In this document: one piece after another, positions 22,540 through 34,330 of the stretch
How the letters are laid out: each line of letters begins with the position of its first letter
Position numbering within the stretch: position 1 is the stretch's first letter
NCBI GenBank assembly: GCA_958295665.1
Contig: OY282558.1
Location: forward strand, 348,545,034-348,609,033
From: Tipula vernalis
Lineage: Eukaryota; Arthropoda; Insecta; Diptera; Tipulidae
Direction of reading: 5' to 3'
DNA: 64,000 nucleotides
Position numbers and translations under genes: made by a program
Notes under the pieces: generated by a model
Database searches by the model: none
Told to the model about the DNA's origin: nothing
Seen by the model: the letters and a program-made list of their open reading frames with translations, nothing else

Positions 22540-23927
22540 CGGTATACTCCGGAAATTTATCCCACACAGCCTTCAATGCTACATATTGTTTTCTTTGTAT
22601 GCGAGGAAAGGTTATTTGTTGCTGGCGCCGGTACCAGCCCAAAAGAATTCAGATAATATAATGTCATGAATAAATACTTTTAAGATATTTCTAGCACATT
22701 TTCAAGCATGAGGCCCACCAAATGTTCTCATGTACGCAGTCTAAAAGTAAAATAAAAGCCAATTTAAACAAATTTCATTTAATACCATTGAAGTTTTTGC
22801 CATTTTCTACATTATTCTCGCAGCCACCCGGTAATTCTGTCATTTTTATAGGAAGATCAAAACCTGGCTTGTTAATTGGGTCTTGCCTATCTTTTGGAGT
22901 TGGAATTTTAAGACAAAATAAATCTAAAGACAACTGAAGTGATGCTTGATTTTTTAAAATTTGACCTGTTTGACATTTAAACAGCTGTTTCGCATTGTCT
23001 AGTCGTTCCAATAAAATGTTGTTATATTGTTTCTGATGAAGAGCATTATTATGGGAATCAGGATCTGAAAATGGAAAAACATAAATTATGACCACTTGGA
23101 ATTTTGGAGATTACTTGGAATTATGTCAACGCGTTCACGAATTTGGCAAAATATCGAGCGTTCTTAAGAAAATTTTGGTAAAATATTTAATTAAAATTCT
23201 AGGAAAAGCAACGTTTTAGCTAAATACATACATAACCTAAATAATGTAATTATTTACGGGTTAAACTCATTTTAAGTGCTTGTAATATTCAATAATAAAT
23301 TTACTCGCTCGTGTTTGTAGTCCGTGTTTGCTGTGGCTGTTCTGTGTTCAGTGTAACAAATTTCCGCACTGCACTTGGTAGGTTGATTTTTATTATGCGA
23401 TGCTGTTGAGGAGCTTGACTGACATTGTGATGAATCAATTGATGAAGTAGTCTCCACATCCGACGTAGCTTCAGTAAGTGAATGTAAATGAACAGCATTT
23501 TTGTGTTGGCCTGTTTCCAAAAAATATTTTCTTTTGACAAAAACCGCACTGAAACTGATCAGAGCATTTTCAACTTGGTTAGAAAGAGTAATAGTGGAAG
23601 TCTCATTTTCGCTACAAGAAACTATAATAGCTTCACATTCTTTTGTTAAGGCATCTTTCAGAGTTACTTTTTAAATTATAGAAAGTAAATAACATTAAAT
23701 TATTAACATTTTCATATTTGTGCTTCTGTAAGATGATCGATACTTCTACATGGCATTTGTTTCCAACCCGGCTGAGTATAAATGCACTTTCTCCTTGCAC
23801 TATTTACTTCTTTACTGTGCGATGGATAGTATAGTGTGTATAGTATGATATCAACCAGCCAACTACGAGGAACGGCAGTGAAATTTGGTTCGTCATCTTC
23901 TATAGTTTCAACGACGCAATACATCAT
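22540..23927 (-). pseudogene. Broken gene resembling insect DUF4806-family proteins
   Basis: Three minus-strand pieces. The first (23927-23712) starts MMYCVVETIEDDEPNFTAVP and contains SWLVDIILYTLYYPS and RRKCIYTQPGWKQMPCR. The second, open from about 23660 to 23280, is Ser/Thr/Gln-rich linker. The third begins after a good splice acceptor (TTTTCCATTTTCAG, exon from 23064) and reads KQYNNILLERLDNAKQL, SLDLFCLKIPT and FDLPIKMTEL; further frames down to 22540 give RTFGGPHA and FIHDIILSEFFWAG. This N-block, linker and 'FPL/FDLP..' C-block match my knowledge of the multi-copy insect DUF4806 family, whose function is unknown. Frame damage after 22775 suggests a pseudogene; some copies may be mobile. 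Confidence 0.6.
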
Positions 23928-25472
23928 TGGCTATTGTATTCAAAAATGTTTGGTTGGGCTTTGTAAATTATTTATACTTTAACGTTCCGGTTACGTTCTC
24001 CAAACACTCTGGTTCCATCTTTTGCAAAATTAACATATTCCACAGCTACAATATCATTATTCAACTTAAAATTACTAAAAATAATCTCTTAGTCATTACA
24101 GTTTTTTTCACTTTTAGTATTCTTTTGCTGCATCATATAACTTGGACATTTTGTTTGTTTAGTGATTCGAAATGAAGCAAATTGTGTACATTAGATCGGA
24201 TACTGTCAGCTCCATAAATCAATGCGCACTGGTGAACAAAATGCAGTAAAATTGTGTTGCCCAAACTAAAATTTTTCTCAAAATGTTAATTTGAAAGTAT
24301 TAAAGTGGCACAATGAAGTAACATAAAGTGTTCATAAATACTTTTTTTTAAATGCCACAGAGTGCAGCTGATGATGGTCTTCTTTCGTTTTATTTCTAAA
24401 GAAACTATCGGTCCTTAAGATAGCAATTCAAAATTGAAAAAAACGTGTCGAATCTTTTGTGGATTACGAAGAGGCAATAGATGGTCTCGATTATGTAATC
24501 AATTTGTATCAAAGCCTCCTAGAGTATAGAGCCATAACATTCATGACGTATTTTTTAGAAGCTTTTTTAGTGGTATATTTATTCACTGATTTCCGTAGGA
24601 AAACATAGTAAAAATTATATTTTTTAGCTTCAAGTTTTTTAATGAAAAAAGCAAAAATATTATAAAATGTTTATATAAAAGTTTTATACATATCTTTAAC
24701 AATACTATACAAGAAGGCTATATTGGTTGTTAAAGATCCATAACAACTGAATACAGCCCTAATCAAAATCATATTTTTGTCTGTACTGTAATTTATATAA
24801 TACCTTACGTATTAAGTTAAATTACCTATACTCGTATATAAATAATTTGTTTTGTATTCGTGAGAATTATTCAGGTATTCTAATTAATGCTGTTACTCTC
24901 GAGTGCAAATTGCTATTTTTTGTATTAAAATAAATTTATTCTGCTTCTGTTAGTCAAACTTAAATAAACAATTTTATTTTTTTTGTTGTATTTATTGATG
25001 GAATGTGTTTCATTTTACCTGACTGATCAATTTCGTGTAGTTTGGGTTCGGAATCTACAATTTTCTACAATCTCAAAAAGGCTTGAGATTTCAACATTGG
25101 TATTAAATAAATATTAATTGCAGAAATATTAAAACTAAATTATTTCTAAAATATATTAAACTCTGACAAATTAAAATAATACTTGCTAAATTTATCTTTA
25201 GTTTTACTAATGGACATCAGACGTCTAAGATGTTTACAAAAAAATACGAAAAAATATGATTTAGTCACAAAATTGTCACACGTTCTTAATATTTTGTGAA
25301 TTTGTTGTGCTTTTCCTACAATTTTTGAACTTCAAATTTCCCCAGGTGATAATTTTTGGTACGATTTTATAAATGTTTTACTGATATCACTGCCATTTAC
25401 GAGTATGTAATGTATATTAACTTAATGACCAAATGAATTGTAGGAAGCTTTTGTTTAAATTTGACCAGAATA
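23928..25472. other. AT-rich spacer without recognised gene
   Basis: No motif-bearing frame. The open frame at 23927-24175 (plus) is hydrophobic low-complexity translation of AT-rich DNA. Confidence 0.5.
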
Positions 25473-25489
25473 CTATTTTGGGGGAGCAC

Positions 25490-25635
25490 CCCAAAATCTT
25501 GCATTACAAAATCTTGCAAGTACAAAATCTTGCATTTTTTAAAAATCATGCAAATCAAAATCTTGCCAAACCAAAATCTTGCAGTTATAAAATCTTGCAA
25601 GTACAAAATTTTGCATTTCAAAATTTTGCAGTTTT
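25490..25635. repeat. Left terminal array of the MULE, 15-16-bp units
   Basis: About eight diverged copies of ATTACAAAATCTTGC, the complement of the right array unit, with spacers of variable length. Less regular than the right array. Confidence 0.85.
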
Positions 25636-25777
25636 AGTATCTGTACCTGTCTTTAGTATCTAACATAATATTGCGTCTTCATTAAATTCAATTGAAAATT
25701 GAAATAAGTCAGTTTTGAGTTTATATTAAATTATAGACATTTTATTCACATGCATTTCAGTCTTTCCCTATTTTTGA

Positions 25778-26655
25778 TTATTGCCTTTTTTTCTTTGAAA
25801 GGCGTTCTCCGGATTTCACCTTATCAATTTGAGCTTTTGCCACAATTAGTTCCTTTGATAAATTTTCAATGATTCGGTATACTCCCGCATGCCGTTGTCC
25901 AACCACAACTTTAAAGCGTCGATGCCAAGCTTCGACACTGTTTTCGGTCCGTGGACAGTTTTCTAATCCTATATCTGCATCGGCAATAGACCAGAATTGT
26001 GGCATATATCTTGTTGTATGATTGAGGCCCCCAATATAATTTTTGTGGAACCACCGTCCAATTAATTTCGCTCCGCTGTTCTCATCAAATTGTTCATATA
26101 AATGTTGTGATATCCAAGTATGTCGTTTGGTGGAACGAAAGCCAAACTTTTCAGCATCCGAATTTGGATTGAAAAATCCTCAGAACTGGCGTATCTATCC
26201 ACAAACCGTTGCTTTTGTATCCTTCGCCAAATTATTTGCCCGATGTGGAAAAGGCAACCTTTAATTGTTGCTTCGGGGAAAAATGTTAAAGCTGATGACA
26301 CAATTGGCTTTTCGAAATCTGTTATGACTCTCCTTGGATTTAAATTAATACCCAGTTCCAAGCAGACTTTCTTTAAGTTAAAAAAAAATCTGTCATAAAC
26401 TTTCAGAGATTTTTTGCTCATTAAGCAAAATATTAAAGGTACAATTTACCCCTCAACACACCCGTGAATTAAAAAGAGTTGCCGCATGATGGATGGAACT
26501 ACGTCGATAATTCCATCCATGATCCAGCAACTCGATTCCGCTAATAACGCTAACGATGATTGCAATAAAAAAGGCAACTTTAATTTCAGTAGAATCACAT
26601 ACAGTAGAATTTTGTCAATGCGATTTGTTATATTACATAACAATTTCCCGTACAT
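25778..26655 (-). pseudogene. MULE transposase, N-terminally truncated
   Basis: Minus strand. The first piece (26655-26446) has SSCWIMDGIIDVVPSIMRQL with the first catalytic Asp (MDG). A stop at 26446-26448 interrupts the same frame, which goes on at 26421-26062: PLIFCLMSKKS, NPRRVITDFEKPIVSSA with the second Asp (TDFE), and GCLFHIGQIIWRRIQ with the conserved Cys-x2-His. After a frameshift near 26090 the frame at 26005-25778 reads PQFWSIADADIGLENCPRTE and TENSVEAWHRRF, which supplies the catalytic Glu, then a Lys-rich end. This D-D-E order and the spacing fit the MULE domain of insect FLYWCH/MULE transposases. The N-terminal zinc finger is missing and is replaced by a duplication of the 3' end. 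Confidence 0.88.
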
Positions 26656-26875
26656 TTATAGAATCGCGCGGAGTTTTCTGATCCTACATCTGCATCGGCA
26701 TAATAGACCAGAATTGTGGCATATATCTTGGTGTATGATTGAGGCCCCCAATATAATTTTTGTGGAACCACCGTCCAATTTTTCAGCAATTTGGTATCTT
26801 GCATAACAATTTCCCGTACATTTATAGAATCGCGCGCGCGATTCTATAAATGTACGGGAAATTGTTATGCAAGAT
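26638..26875. repeat. Duplicated transposase 3' end and 80-bp perfect palindrome
   Basis: 26678-26781 is a near copy, in direct orientation, of 25951-26063. It is followed by a perfect palindrome at 26796-26875, with two 40-nt arms around CGCGCGCGCG and no loop. A third copy of part of the arm (ACAATTTCCCGTACATTTAT and onwards) lies at 26638-26668. Confidence 0.93.
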
Positions 26876-27012
26876 TTTGTAATGCAAGATTTTGTAATGC
26901 AAGATTTTTTAATGCAAGATTTTGTAATGCAAGATTTTGTAATGCAAGATTTTGTAATGCAAGATTTTGTAATGCAAGATTTTGTAATGGAAGATTTTGA
27001 AATGCAAGATTA
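26866..27012. repeat. Right terminal array of the MULE, 15-bp minisatellite
   Basis: Nine or ten head-to-tail copies of GCAAGATTTTGTAAT with very few differences. The plus strand translates as repeats of five residues (NARFC), which is an artefact of a period divisible by three. Confidence 0.93.
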
Positions 27013-27033
27013 AGAGGCTAACCCCTATTTTGG

Positions 27034-27716
27034 TTTAAATAAATCAATTATTACAAGAAAATGAAAACGATTTACTTAAACGTCATTCATATTATGTTGA
27101 AATACAAACATTTGTGAAATAATTTCAGTAATCATAATTAAGAATTTATAATGAATTCATTCAAAAATTTGTCTTTGGAAAAAAAGTGATTTCCATTATG
27201 TTTTGTGTGTTTTACTATGAAAAGTTTCGTTTTTCCTCGCTTCTAATTCCCTTGAGGGTGCGACAATTAAACTTAGATGGGGATGTTGGTGGCTTTTTTC
27301 CGATGAATTTTTCATCAACATCAGAATGAGTAGAAATCTCCACGATTTATTACTGAGCTTAGTGCAAGAGGGTTTAACTAAACACTCAATTCGGCTACCG
27401 ATTAATCCAGAATATCGGTCTGGCCCTAACATTATCGTAAGACTAAGATCATTATACGTGCAGTTTGTTTAATTAAATTATATTTTTATTGGTTTGTTAA
27501 ATTCTTATGTACATTTATTATTTTAGTTTCTTATCGTAAGGTGTACCATCGAAATACATCGCCTGGTCATTTAAAATGGGTAAATCAAAGGTGAGAGATA
27601 TTATAATAGAGACTCGCAAAGTTTATATGGGAAATTTTGTCATCAATCTATGTTCCATTACCAAACAACGCAGATTAGTCGTGAATTTTGAGAAAAATGT
27701 AATATGCCCAACTAAT
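27034..27716. other. Spacer without recognised gene
   Basis: A plus-strand stretch near 27330-27470 reads NLHDLLLSLVQEGLTKHSIR; I do not recognise it and it could be an upstream part of the Harbinger relic. Confidence 0.35.
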
Positions 27717-27778
27717 TTTATTATTGTAAAAATCAGGTCCAGTACGGCCTAACAGGACCTTATTTTTACAATAATAAA
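27717..27778. repeat. 62-bp hairpin
   Basis: Two 24-nt arms, TTTATTATTGTAAAAAT.AGGTCC and its complement, pair with one mismatch around a 14-nt loop. It sits inside or at the edge of the Harbinger relic and may be a tiny insertion. Confidence 0.8.
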
Positions 27779-27779
27779 C

Positions 27780-28448
27780 AATATTCATTATTGTATTATT
27801 GGCAACGTGTGATGCGAATTATACTTTTACATATGTTGCAGTTGGAGCTCGCGACAGTCAAAATGACGGAGGTACTCTTATATTAAATATTTACAAACGA
27901 ATATTCTTAGTACGTTTTGCATTTTTAGGTATTTGGTGGACGGCTCTCACAAAATGAGTTACAGATACCAACAGAGCGTGTTCTACCAAATAGTTCCGTA
28001 CTGTTTCTACACTATTTTATTGGTGATGTTTCGTTTCCATTACAAAAAAAACCTAATGCGACCTTATTATTTAAGAAACTCTGACAACTCAAAAGATATT
28101 TTTGATTATCGGTTGTCGAGAGCACGCAGAGTTATCGGAAACGCTTTCGGGATATTAGTGAACCGTTCGAGGGTACTTAAAAACTCAATTAACATGGTGC
28201 CAACAAACGTGGAATATGTGATTTTAGCAACAATCGGTTTACTTAACTTTACAAAGTTGAACGACACATCGCACAAGTATGTCCTTCAAATTTTTTTAAA
28301 CTGGGAGGATGAGGAGTTTATAGGTCATGAACGAGATTGGCGCCTGAATAACACTCCCCTTCAATCAATCAGAGAACGAACAACAAATTCAACAAGGGTT
28401 CCATTCGAGTTGAGAAACCACCTCAAAGAATATACATATGTGTACTGA
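27780..28448 (+). pseudogene. PIF/Harbinger transposase relic
   Basis: At 27800-27880 a frame reads CDANYTFTYVAVGARDSQNDGG, the block of DDE_Tnp_4 transposases around the second catalytic Asp (family ANY.F..VDVGA.GR.SDGG). The frame at 27933-28448 then has IFDYRLSRARRVIGNAFGIL and NVEYVILATIGLLNF, the C-terminal signature of Harbinger transposases. The intervening region is damaged. No terminal repeats were recognised. Confidence 0.82.
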
Positions 28449-28659
28449 TGGAGCTGTACGGTTCCAATATAGGAATGTTCAGAATAAAATATAATTTGGT
28501 TTAAGTTCTTTTGTATCACATTTTTTATTATCACATTTCAATTCAGTTATAGTACAAAATACAAATAATAGATAACTTTGCGCTCTGTATTTAGTAAAAT
28601 TATTGAGAAACTATCAGTTTCTTGAATAATACTAAATTTTTACATAACAACCAGTACCG

Positions 28660-29007
28660 TAAATGCTTTATTGGAATGTACAAATTTTCAAAGAGATTCG
28701 AACTAGTGCTATTTTAATAGGTATAAGAACGAAAGCATTTGATATGGTAAATCATGATGTTTTACTGGAAAACCCATTCTATCCTGGTTTTCGTGGTGTT
28801 ACATTGCAGTAGGTTCAATCATATTTGTCTGAAAATGTACATCTTATGGCTGGTATGCCCTGCAGCAGTTTTAAAAAATTATTATTATCATATGGACTAG
28901 TATGCTGGGGTGGGACCACCTATGCAGGAATTTTTCCCCTTATCATAGAGCAAAAACATATTATAAGAGTTCCTCGTTTATCTTCACCCTGGCCTTTATT
29001 TCAGTAG
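28660..29007 (+). pseudogene. LINE reverse-transcriptase relic, internally deleted
   Basis: Reads TKAFDMVNHDVLLENPFYPG and then VQSYLSENVHLM, matching the reverse-transcriptase block AFDxVNHxxLLxKL...W..SYLS. It then jumps to LVCWGGTTYAGIFPLIIEQK, matching the C-terminal 'WG.AY...L.PL...QK' block of CR1/jockey LINEs. The YADD-containing middle is absent. Confidence 0.7.
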
Positions 29008-29689
29008 TTGCAGATATTTCCATTAAGATATTTATACATATGTGTTCAAAACTATGAAGACGTTTTCATTATCAAGGTTAATCAGTGAAATGTCAGTACT
29101 GGTTACAATTTGAGAAATGATTAGTGTATTCGGCTGTAAAAGCTTACATCAACCAATTTTCAAATTTAATTTTTTATTTTGGCTCCTGAAATGTTCAATA
29201 ACCTATCAGTTGAGTTGAACATTTGTAGGAAGCTCAAACCATTATTTTATATTTTACCAATATTTTATAAAATGATTTATATTATTAATTTAATTGAATT
29301 GTCTTCCTTTAGGTTCATTTTAAGAGCTAAGCTGGAGTAAATTTTTTGCAAGTAAAAATGATAACCTCTAAATCTTCTGACGTTTGAGTATTTTTTTTAG
29401 ATTTAGTTTTTCTTTATTTAAAATTAAGTTATTTTCAAACATTATATTCGATATGTTTCATATAAACTGCTGGTTGTTTTGCTTTGCTTGTAAAATGCAA
29501 TGGCAACTCCTTTAGTACAAACAAATCAAAGACACAATTGTACTAAAAAATTAGCATGAAACATGTAATATTCGATATTACTCGACGCGATTTCGGCACG
29601 AGAAAAGAGAAAATCAAAGAATAATCAAAATGCCATTAGAAAATAAAATAAACTAGGAAAATAAGGATCAAGAAAAGTTAAGCCAATTT
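29008..29689. other. Spacer without recognised gene
   Basis: AT-rich; nothing identified. Confidence 0.45.
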
Positions 29690-29995
29690 AGTTTTGAATT
29701 AAAGTAGAATAATTGACGAGCTTTTTGCGAAAAATTTATAATTTTTGTGGTGAGGATGAGGACCCTTCCTCACATTTGTCGGATATGAACTTAATTATCA
29801 ATTAAAGTAGAATCGTTGACGAGCTACTTAAGATAAATTAATAAATTTTGTATGGTTAGGAAAGGAGTATACTAACGGTCCATGCTCGACAAGTCCTCAC
29901 ATTGGTCGCAGATGAATTTAATTTTCAATTAAAGTAGAATCATTAACGAGGTACTTGAGAATAATTTGTAAATTTTGTATGGTTAGGAACTGAGT
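29690..29995. repeat. Three-copy diverged tandem repeat (about 100-130 bp units)
   Basis: ATTAAAGTAGAAT begins three successive units at about 29698, 29801 and 29928. Each is followed by GACGAG (AACGAG in the third), then an AT-rich block with AAATTT, and in two units TTTTGTATGGTTAGGAA. Units differ by indels. Confidence 0.8.
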
Positions 29996-30797
29996 TTTTT
30001 CTGTTCTAAATAATTTTTTCGAATGAAAACAATCAAATTTTCATTTGGTCAGCCAATTAAATATTTTTATTTTATTTTTTGAAATTGAAAATACTATTGT
30101 ATGATACATTCGGTTAAGAAGCAAAAGATTTTCTGTTCGTTTTCAGTGGGTTTAGCGCTTTACTAAAGATTTTTTGTTTTTTTGGGAAAAACTTTAAAAT
30201 TTCGGTTTAAAAGTTATTGTAAATTTTTTTATTATTAAATTTCGTAAGGCTGTGTATAGAATTAGCTATAACAAAAAAAAAAAAAATTACTTAAGTCTTT
30301 AATTAAAAGTATTGCCGTGCGCAAATTTTAAGAAATTTTTCGTACCAACTGTACGTGATAGCTTTACATCTATTATTTTAGCTGCCAAATCTATTTATAA
30401 AAGAATTAAACTTACAAAAAAAAAGAGTCGGTTCATTGCATGCGTGAAAATTTTAGTCAGAAGCAGTCATTAACGATAATGCTTCCTTTCACAGAAGAAG
30501 AATCATTGCCACGAAATTGTACAAAATTTAGTTGCCTCGACTAGTACATACGTTCGAGCATGCGAAGGTTTAACAGAAAACGCAAGACATTCGTGATCTG
30601 GCAGTGCCAAAATTTCAACTTAACCGCTAACAAAACAATGCGGTATAAAGTATTAGGTGACTTTAGCAACAAATTTGTTAATCACTTTGAAGATCTCATA
30701 GAGACGTAATAGAAAACGGCCGGTGAAACAAAAATAACTAAAATAATTCTAAATTTAATTGATTTACTTTTGCTTTTACCAGCCATAATTTTGAATA
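29996..30797. other. Spacer up to the giant inverted repeat
   Basis: No gene recognised. Confidence 0.45.
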
Positions 30798-31326
30798 GGC
30801 TGGCAATAAAGCGACACACAAATAATTAATATTTGAGATACAAAAAATTAATAAAGCGGCACAAATTTATGAGCAACAAAAAAAAAATTTCTTGGCATCA
30901 TAAAATTAATTTTTTGGAACAAAATATAATAATTTGGCAACATTTATTATTTTTTGGCATTATTTGAAGGGACCACAAAAAATTATTTTTGGGCATTGAA
31001 TTAAAGGTTTTAAGAGTCAACCATTAGAAACAAAAATAATAAATAGATATCAAATAAAATATTAGACTGATTACAAATGTCTATACAAAAAATGTTCTTT
31101 AAGGAACCAAATAAAATAAAGTGGGGACAAAAATTATCATCAAAATTAATTTATTGGCAACAAATTAATATATCGAATCTCTTTCTTCAATTTGTTACTG
31201 AAATGAAACTTTTCTAAATGTGCTACGAAATTTTACGTTTTCTTTATCTTTATGTTTGTTAGACTGGATTAATTTTAATAGATAAATGTTGATTAAAAGA
31301 AAATCTATCACAAGTGGAATATGTGG

Positions 31327-31597
31327 GACATGTCGCGCTGCTCTTGGTGTTTTTCAGCCTTTATCCATCACATACAAAAAGTTAAGAATACATTTTAATA
31401 TGATAGCAAAATTCGAAAATGCATTTTGAGAGATAATTCAAAGAAATACAAAATAATTTTTCTAAAATACATTCATATGAATTCTTTTTTATTTTTATTT
31501 GTATTTACAACAATATCTAAATTAAGGCTGAAACACACCAAGAGCAGCGCGACATTTCATGCTCGCTGCCGCTGCTCGGTGTGTTTTACGCTTTAGC
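31327..31597. repeat. Inverted-repeat mini-element with GC-rich ends, left copy
   Basis: GGGACATGTCGCGCTGCTCT at the left pairs with GAGCAGCGCGACAT near 31541-31554, bounded by TTCAGCC and GGCTGAA. Just outside lies CGCTGCCGCTGCTCGGTGTG, a related word. The same family makes the larger hairpin at 36518-37068. Confidence 0.7.
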
Positions 31598-31622
31598 TTG
31601 AAGATATCTCATTCGTCCTTAA

Positions 31623-31870
31623 CCCTCATCCGGCGGCATAACTTTACAACGTTAACAGAGGTAACAATTATACCCGTTATGATGTAAAAACAACTCTACT
31701 CCCTATCTCCGAGAGGGATGGTGATACTTTTTCCCGAATAAGGCCTATATGATCTAGACAAAAAATGTCGAGGTCTCACGAAAGTTTCACCCTCTACATC
31801 TTCTGTAAGAAAAGTTATTGCAATTTAAAAACGGAAAACGTACAATTGTACCTACGCCGCCTAACGAGGG
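31623..31870. mobile_element. piggyBac-type MITE with TTAA duplication
   Basis: 248 bp flanked by TTAA at 31619-31622 and 31871-31874. The ends match in inverted orientation (CCCTCATCCGGCGGCA and CCCTCGTTAGGCGGCG, 12 of 16). The CCC start and exact TTAA duplication fit piggyBac elements. The paired position in the right arm (complement of about 36460-36490) reads CGTTCTTAAATAGACAG with a single TTAA, so this is a proven insertion relative to the other arm. No coding capacity. Confidence 0.9.
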
Positions 31871-32438
31871 TTAAATAGACAGATAAGTTTAATGATCGAA
31901 AATTGGTATGCAATTATTCAGGATTTATTTCCGAAAACGCCTTAAATATAACATTGAGACTGTTTTCCAAACGTGACTTATTTGATACTAATTGACTTAT
32001 TTGTAGCTATTTTAAATAGGTAAGTAAATAAAGTCATTCCAATCTATTTAGCTTATACCCCAAACAGATTAGCGGCACTCTAAGCCTGACTTCGCTTCTC
32101 TTTATGTTTATTTTTTTTTCAACCACATAAGTGGTATTCACACGGATCATAATCCAATTCCGAACTGGATTACCTAATCCGAAAAATGATCGTGTGAAAT
32201 GTACAAATCTAATGCCGAAGTGGATTATCAAATACACTTTATAATTCGGTATTATGTAATCCACTGCGGTTCCACAAATAAGTAAGTAAATAAGTATCGT
32301 TTGGAAAGCAGCCTAAAAAATAAATTTATATTGTGTGTTTATATTCTAAAAAGTTACTAATTTTTTTTGTTCTTGTATGTATTATGTTTAGTAATTTTTT
32401 ATAATATAATACGAGAGAGATGGAAAAAATGTATCTTT

Positions 32439-32702
32439 TTAGTGAAGAACGCGTGTCGAAAAACCCGAAGTCTTTTGGCATGCGCCCACTAAATAAATAT
32501 ATGAGGTAGGGAAATACGCCAAAAAATTTTTAAACATACTCGGACAGCATAATAAAAACTTGTGAATATAATAGTTAGCGCCGCTAACCTGTTTAGGGGG
32601 TATATCGTGCGATTTTGAAGTTGGAAACATTCCGGTTTCCTTCTGGATTGTTTTTTGGGAATTTCCGACAGCTTTAAGGCCCTTTCCGAAAGTTATACTC
32701 AT
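32439..32702 (-). other. Open frame duplicated in both arms, left copy
   Basis: An 87-residue frame starting MSITFGKGLKAVGNSQ, with a near-identical partner at 35383-35646 on the plus strand. Both stay open in spite of about ten residue differences. It has no recognised domain. Its openness may be chance or may reflect past coding, so I do not call it a gene. Confidence 0.35.
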
Positions 32703-34330
32703 TTATTTAGACATACTTATTTAAATAAGTATGTTGGCGAGGTAACTTAAAATAAGTATGTTCTTACAAAAAAAAAAAAAAATCTAAACTGAAAACCAAA
32801 ATTCTGTTAACTTCATTGCATATACATTGTGATGTTATGCATTAATTAAGTTTTATAAAAAATTTAATTAAAAATTATTTAATAATTAAAAATTAAATGC
32901 GTTGTTGTCAAAATAAAAAATAAGCATGTGAAATAAATTCGAATGATTTTACATACTTATTTAAGATGACGGCAAATAAGTCAATAAGTATGATTTAAGT
33001 ATAGCTTTCGGAAAGAGCCTAGTTTGATGCTGAAATATATTTTTTTGTATAACCTTAATAATTTAACCACATATTATATTTGCTGCTTATTTATAATTTT
33101 TGATGCTACTTTTTGTCGCTAAACTATTTTTTTTTTGACGCTGAAAATCATTTGTTTGTATTTTTATTGTTTTGTTCCAAAATATTATATTTGTTGCCAA
33201 TTTATTAATTTTGATGCCAATGTTTGTCGTCACAGTATTTAATTATGTCCTTCAGAAATATTTGTTTGTTTTTTCATATGTTGTTCCAAAATACTATTTG
33301 TGATGCCAATTTATTATTTTTGATGCTAATGTTTGTCGCCAAATTTTTTTTCTTGTATGCCCGTTTAAATTGTCCCTTTTGAATATAACCAAATTAACTG
33401 TATCTCAATTAATGCTAAGTAATTTGTGCGTCGCCGCATTAAAAATTTACTTTGCTCAATTATATAAGGATATAGTCTACTATTTAGTACAAAGCTAAAC
33501 TTTGTAATTGTACTGGACCTAATATTTAGAATAACATGTTTTAAACATTTTAAAGTTTAGTTAAATAAATACATAAGCCACCAGAAGTAAACATACCTCG
33601 ACATGATTCGATGCGACTCTAATGATTTGGCAACAAAAAAAATTAGAGAAAAACAAAAATCTAATTTGCATTTTTTTTTTTTTTCATTGTAAGAAACCAT
33701 AACAATCTACGCGATTTCGAAAAAAAAAATAAATTTTCAATTACACCACTGTGTTAAATATGAAAAATAAAATCTATATAAAAGCGGAATAATAAAAAAC
33801 GGCAGGAAAGAATTTCGGAAGGAATTCAAAAGCTTCTGAATTGTTTTTGAGTATTAATGGTAGTACCAAAAGTGGCAATTTAAACATGCATACAAGAAAA
33901 AAAATTTGGCGACAAACATTAGCATTAAAAATAATAAATTGACATCACAAATAATATTTTGGAACAACATATGAAAAAACAAACAAATATTTTTGAAGGA
34001 CATAATTAAATACTGTGACGACAAACATTGGCATCAAAATTAATAAATTGGCAACAAATATAATATTTTGGCACAAAACAATGAAAATACAAACAAATAA
34101 TTTTCAACTACAAAAAAATAGTTTAGCGACAAAGAGTAGCATCAAAAATTAGAAATAAGCAGCAAATATAATATGTGATTAAATTATTAAGGTTATACAA
34201 AAAAATATATTTCAGCATCAAACAAAAAATTTTGCCGACAATAAAAAAACACAAAATTTAATTTTCTGTATTTTTTTATTCTAATGGCTTTTAGGTTTTT
34301 TTCGAAAGTTATACTTAATCATACTTATTG

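Larger units (their letters stand above)
25482..27024 (-). mobile_element. Mutator-like element with 15-bp tandem-repeat termini
   Basis: A 9-bp direct repeat, CTATTTTGG, lies on both sides (25473-25481 and 27025-27033), the target duplication size of Mutator-like elements. The ends are related in inverted orientation (GGGAGC.. at the left, complement GGGTTAGC.. at the right) and run into inverted arrays of a 15-bp unit, GCAAGATTTTGTAAT. Between the arrays lies a truncated MULE transposase on the minus strand. An 80-bp palindrome and a duplicated piece of the transposase 3' end sit between the gene and the right array. Confidence 0.85.

Noticed and set aside
23301..23549. 82-residue minus-strand frame starting MRFLSKENIF
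   Set aside because: Shadow of the Ser/Thr-rich frame of the DUF4806-like relic, which continues open upstream and downstream.
26791..27000. Open frame with repeated NARFC residues
   Set aside because: It is the translation of a 15-bp minisatellite whose period is divisible by three; a protein is not implied.
25490..27012. CRISPR-like array
   Set aside because: Units follow each other without unique spacers, occur in inverted pairs at transposon ends, and the host is a eukaryote.
29590..29605. GGCACGAG resembling a cDNA-library adaptor
   Set aside because: An eight-base match is expected by chance and no vector or cDNA context surrounds it.
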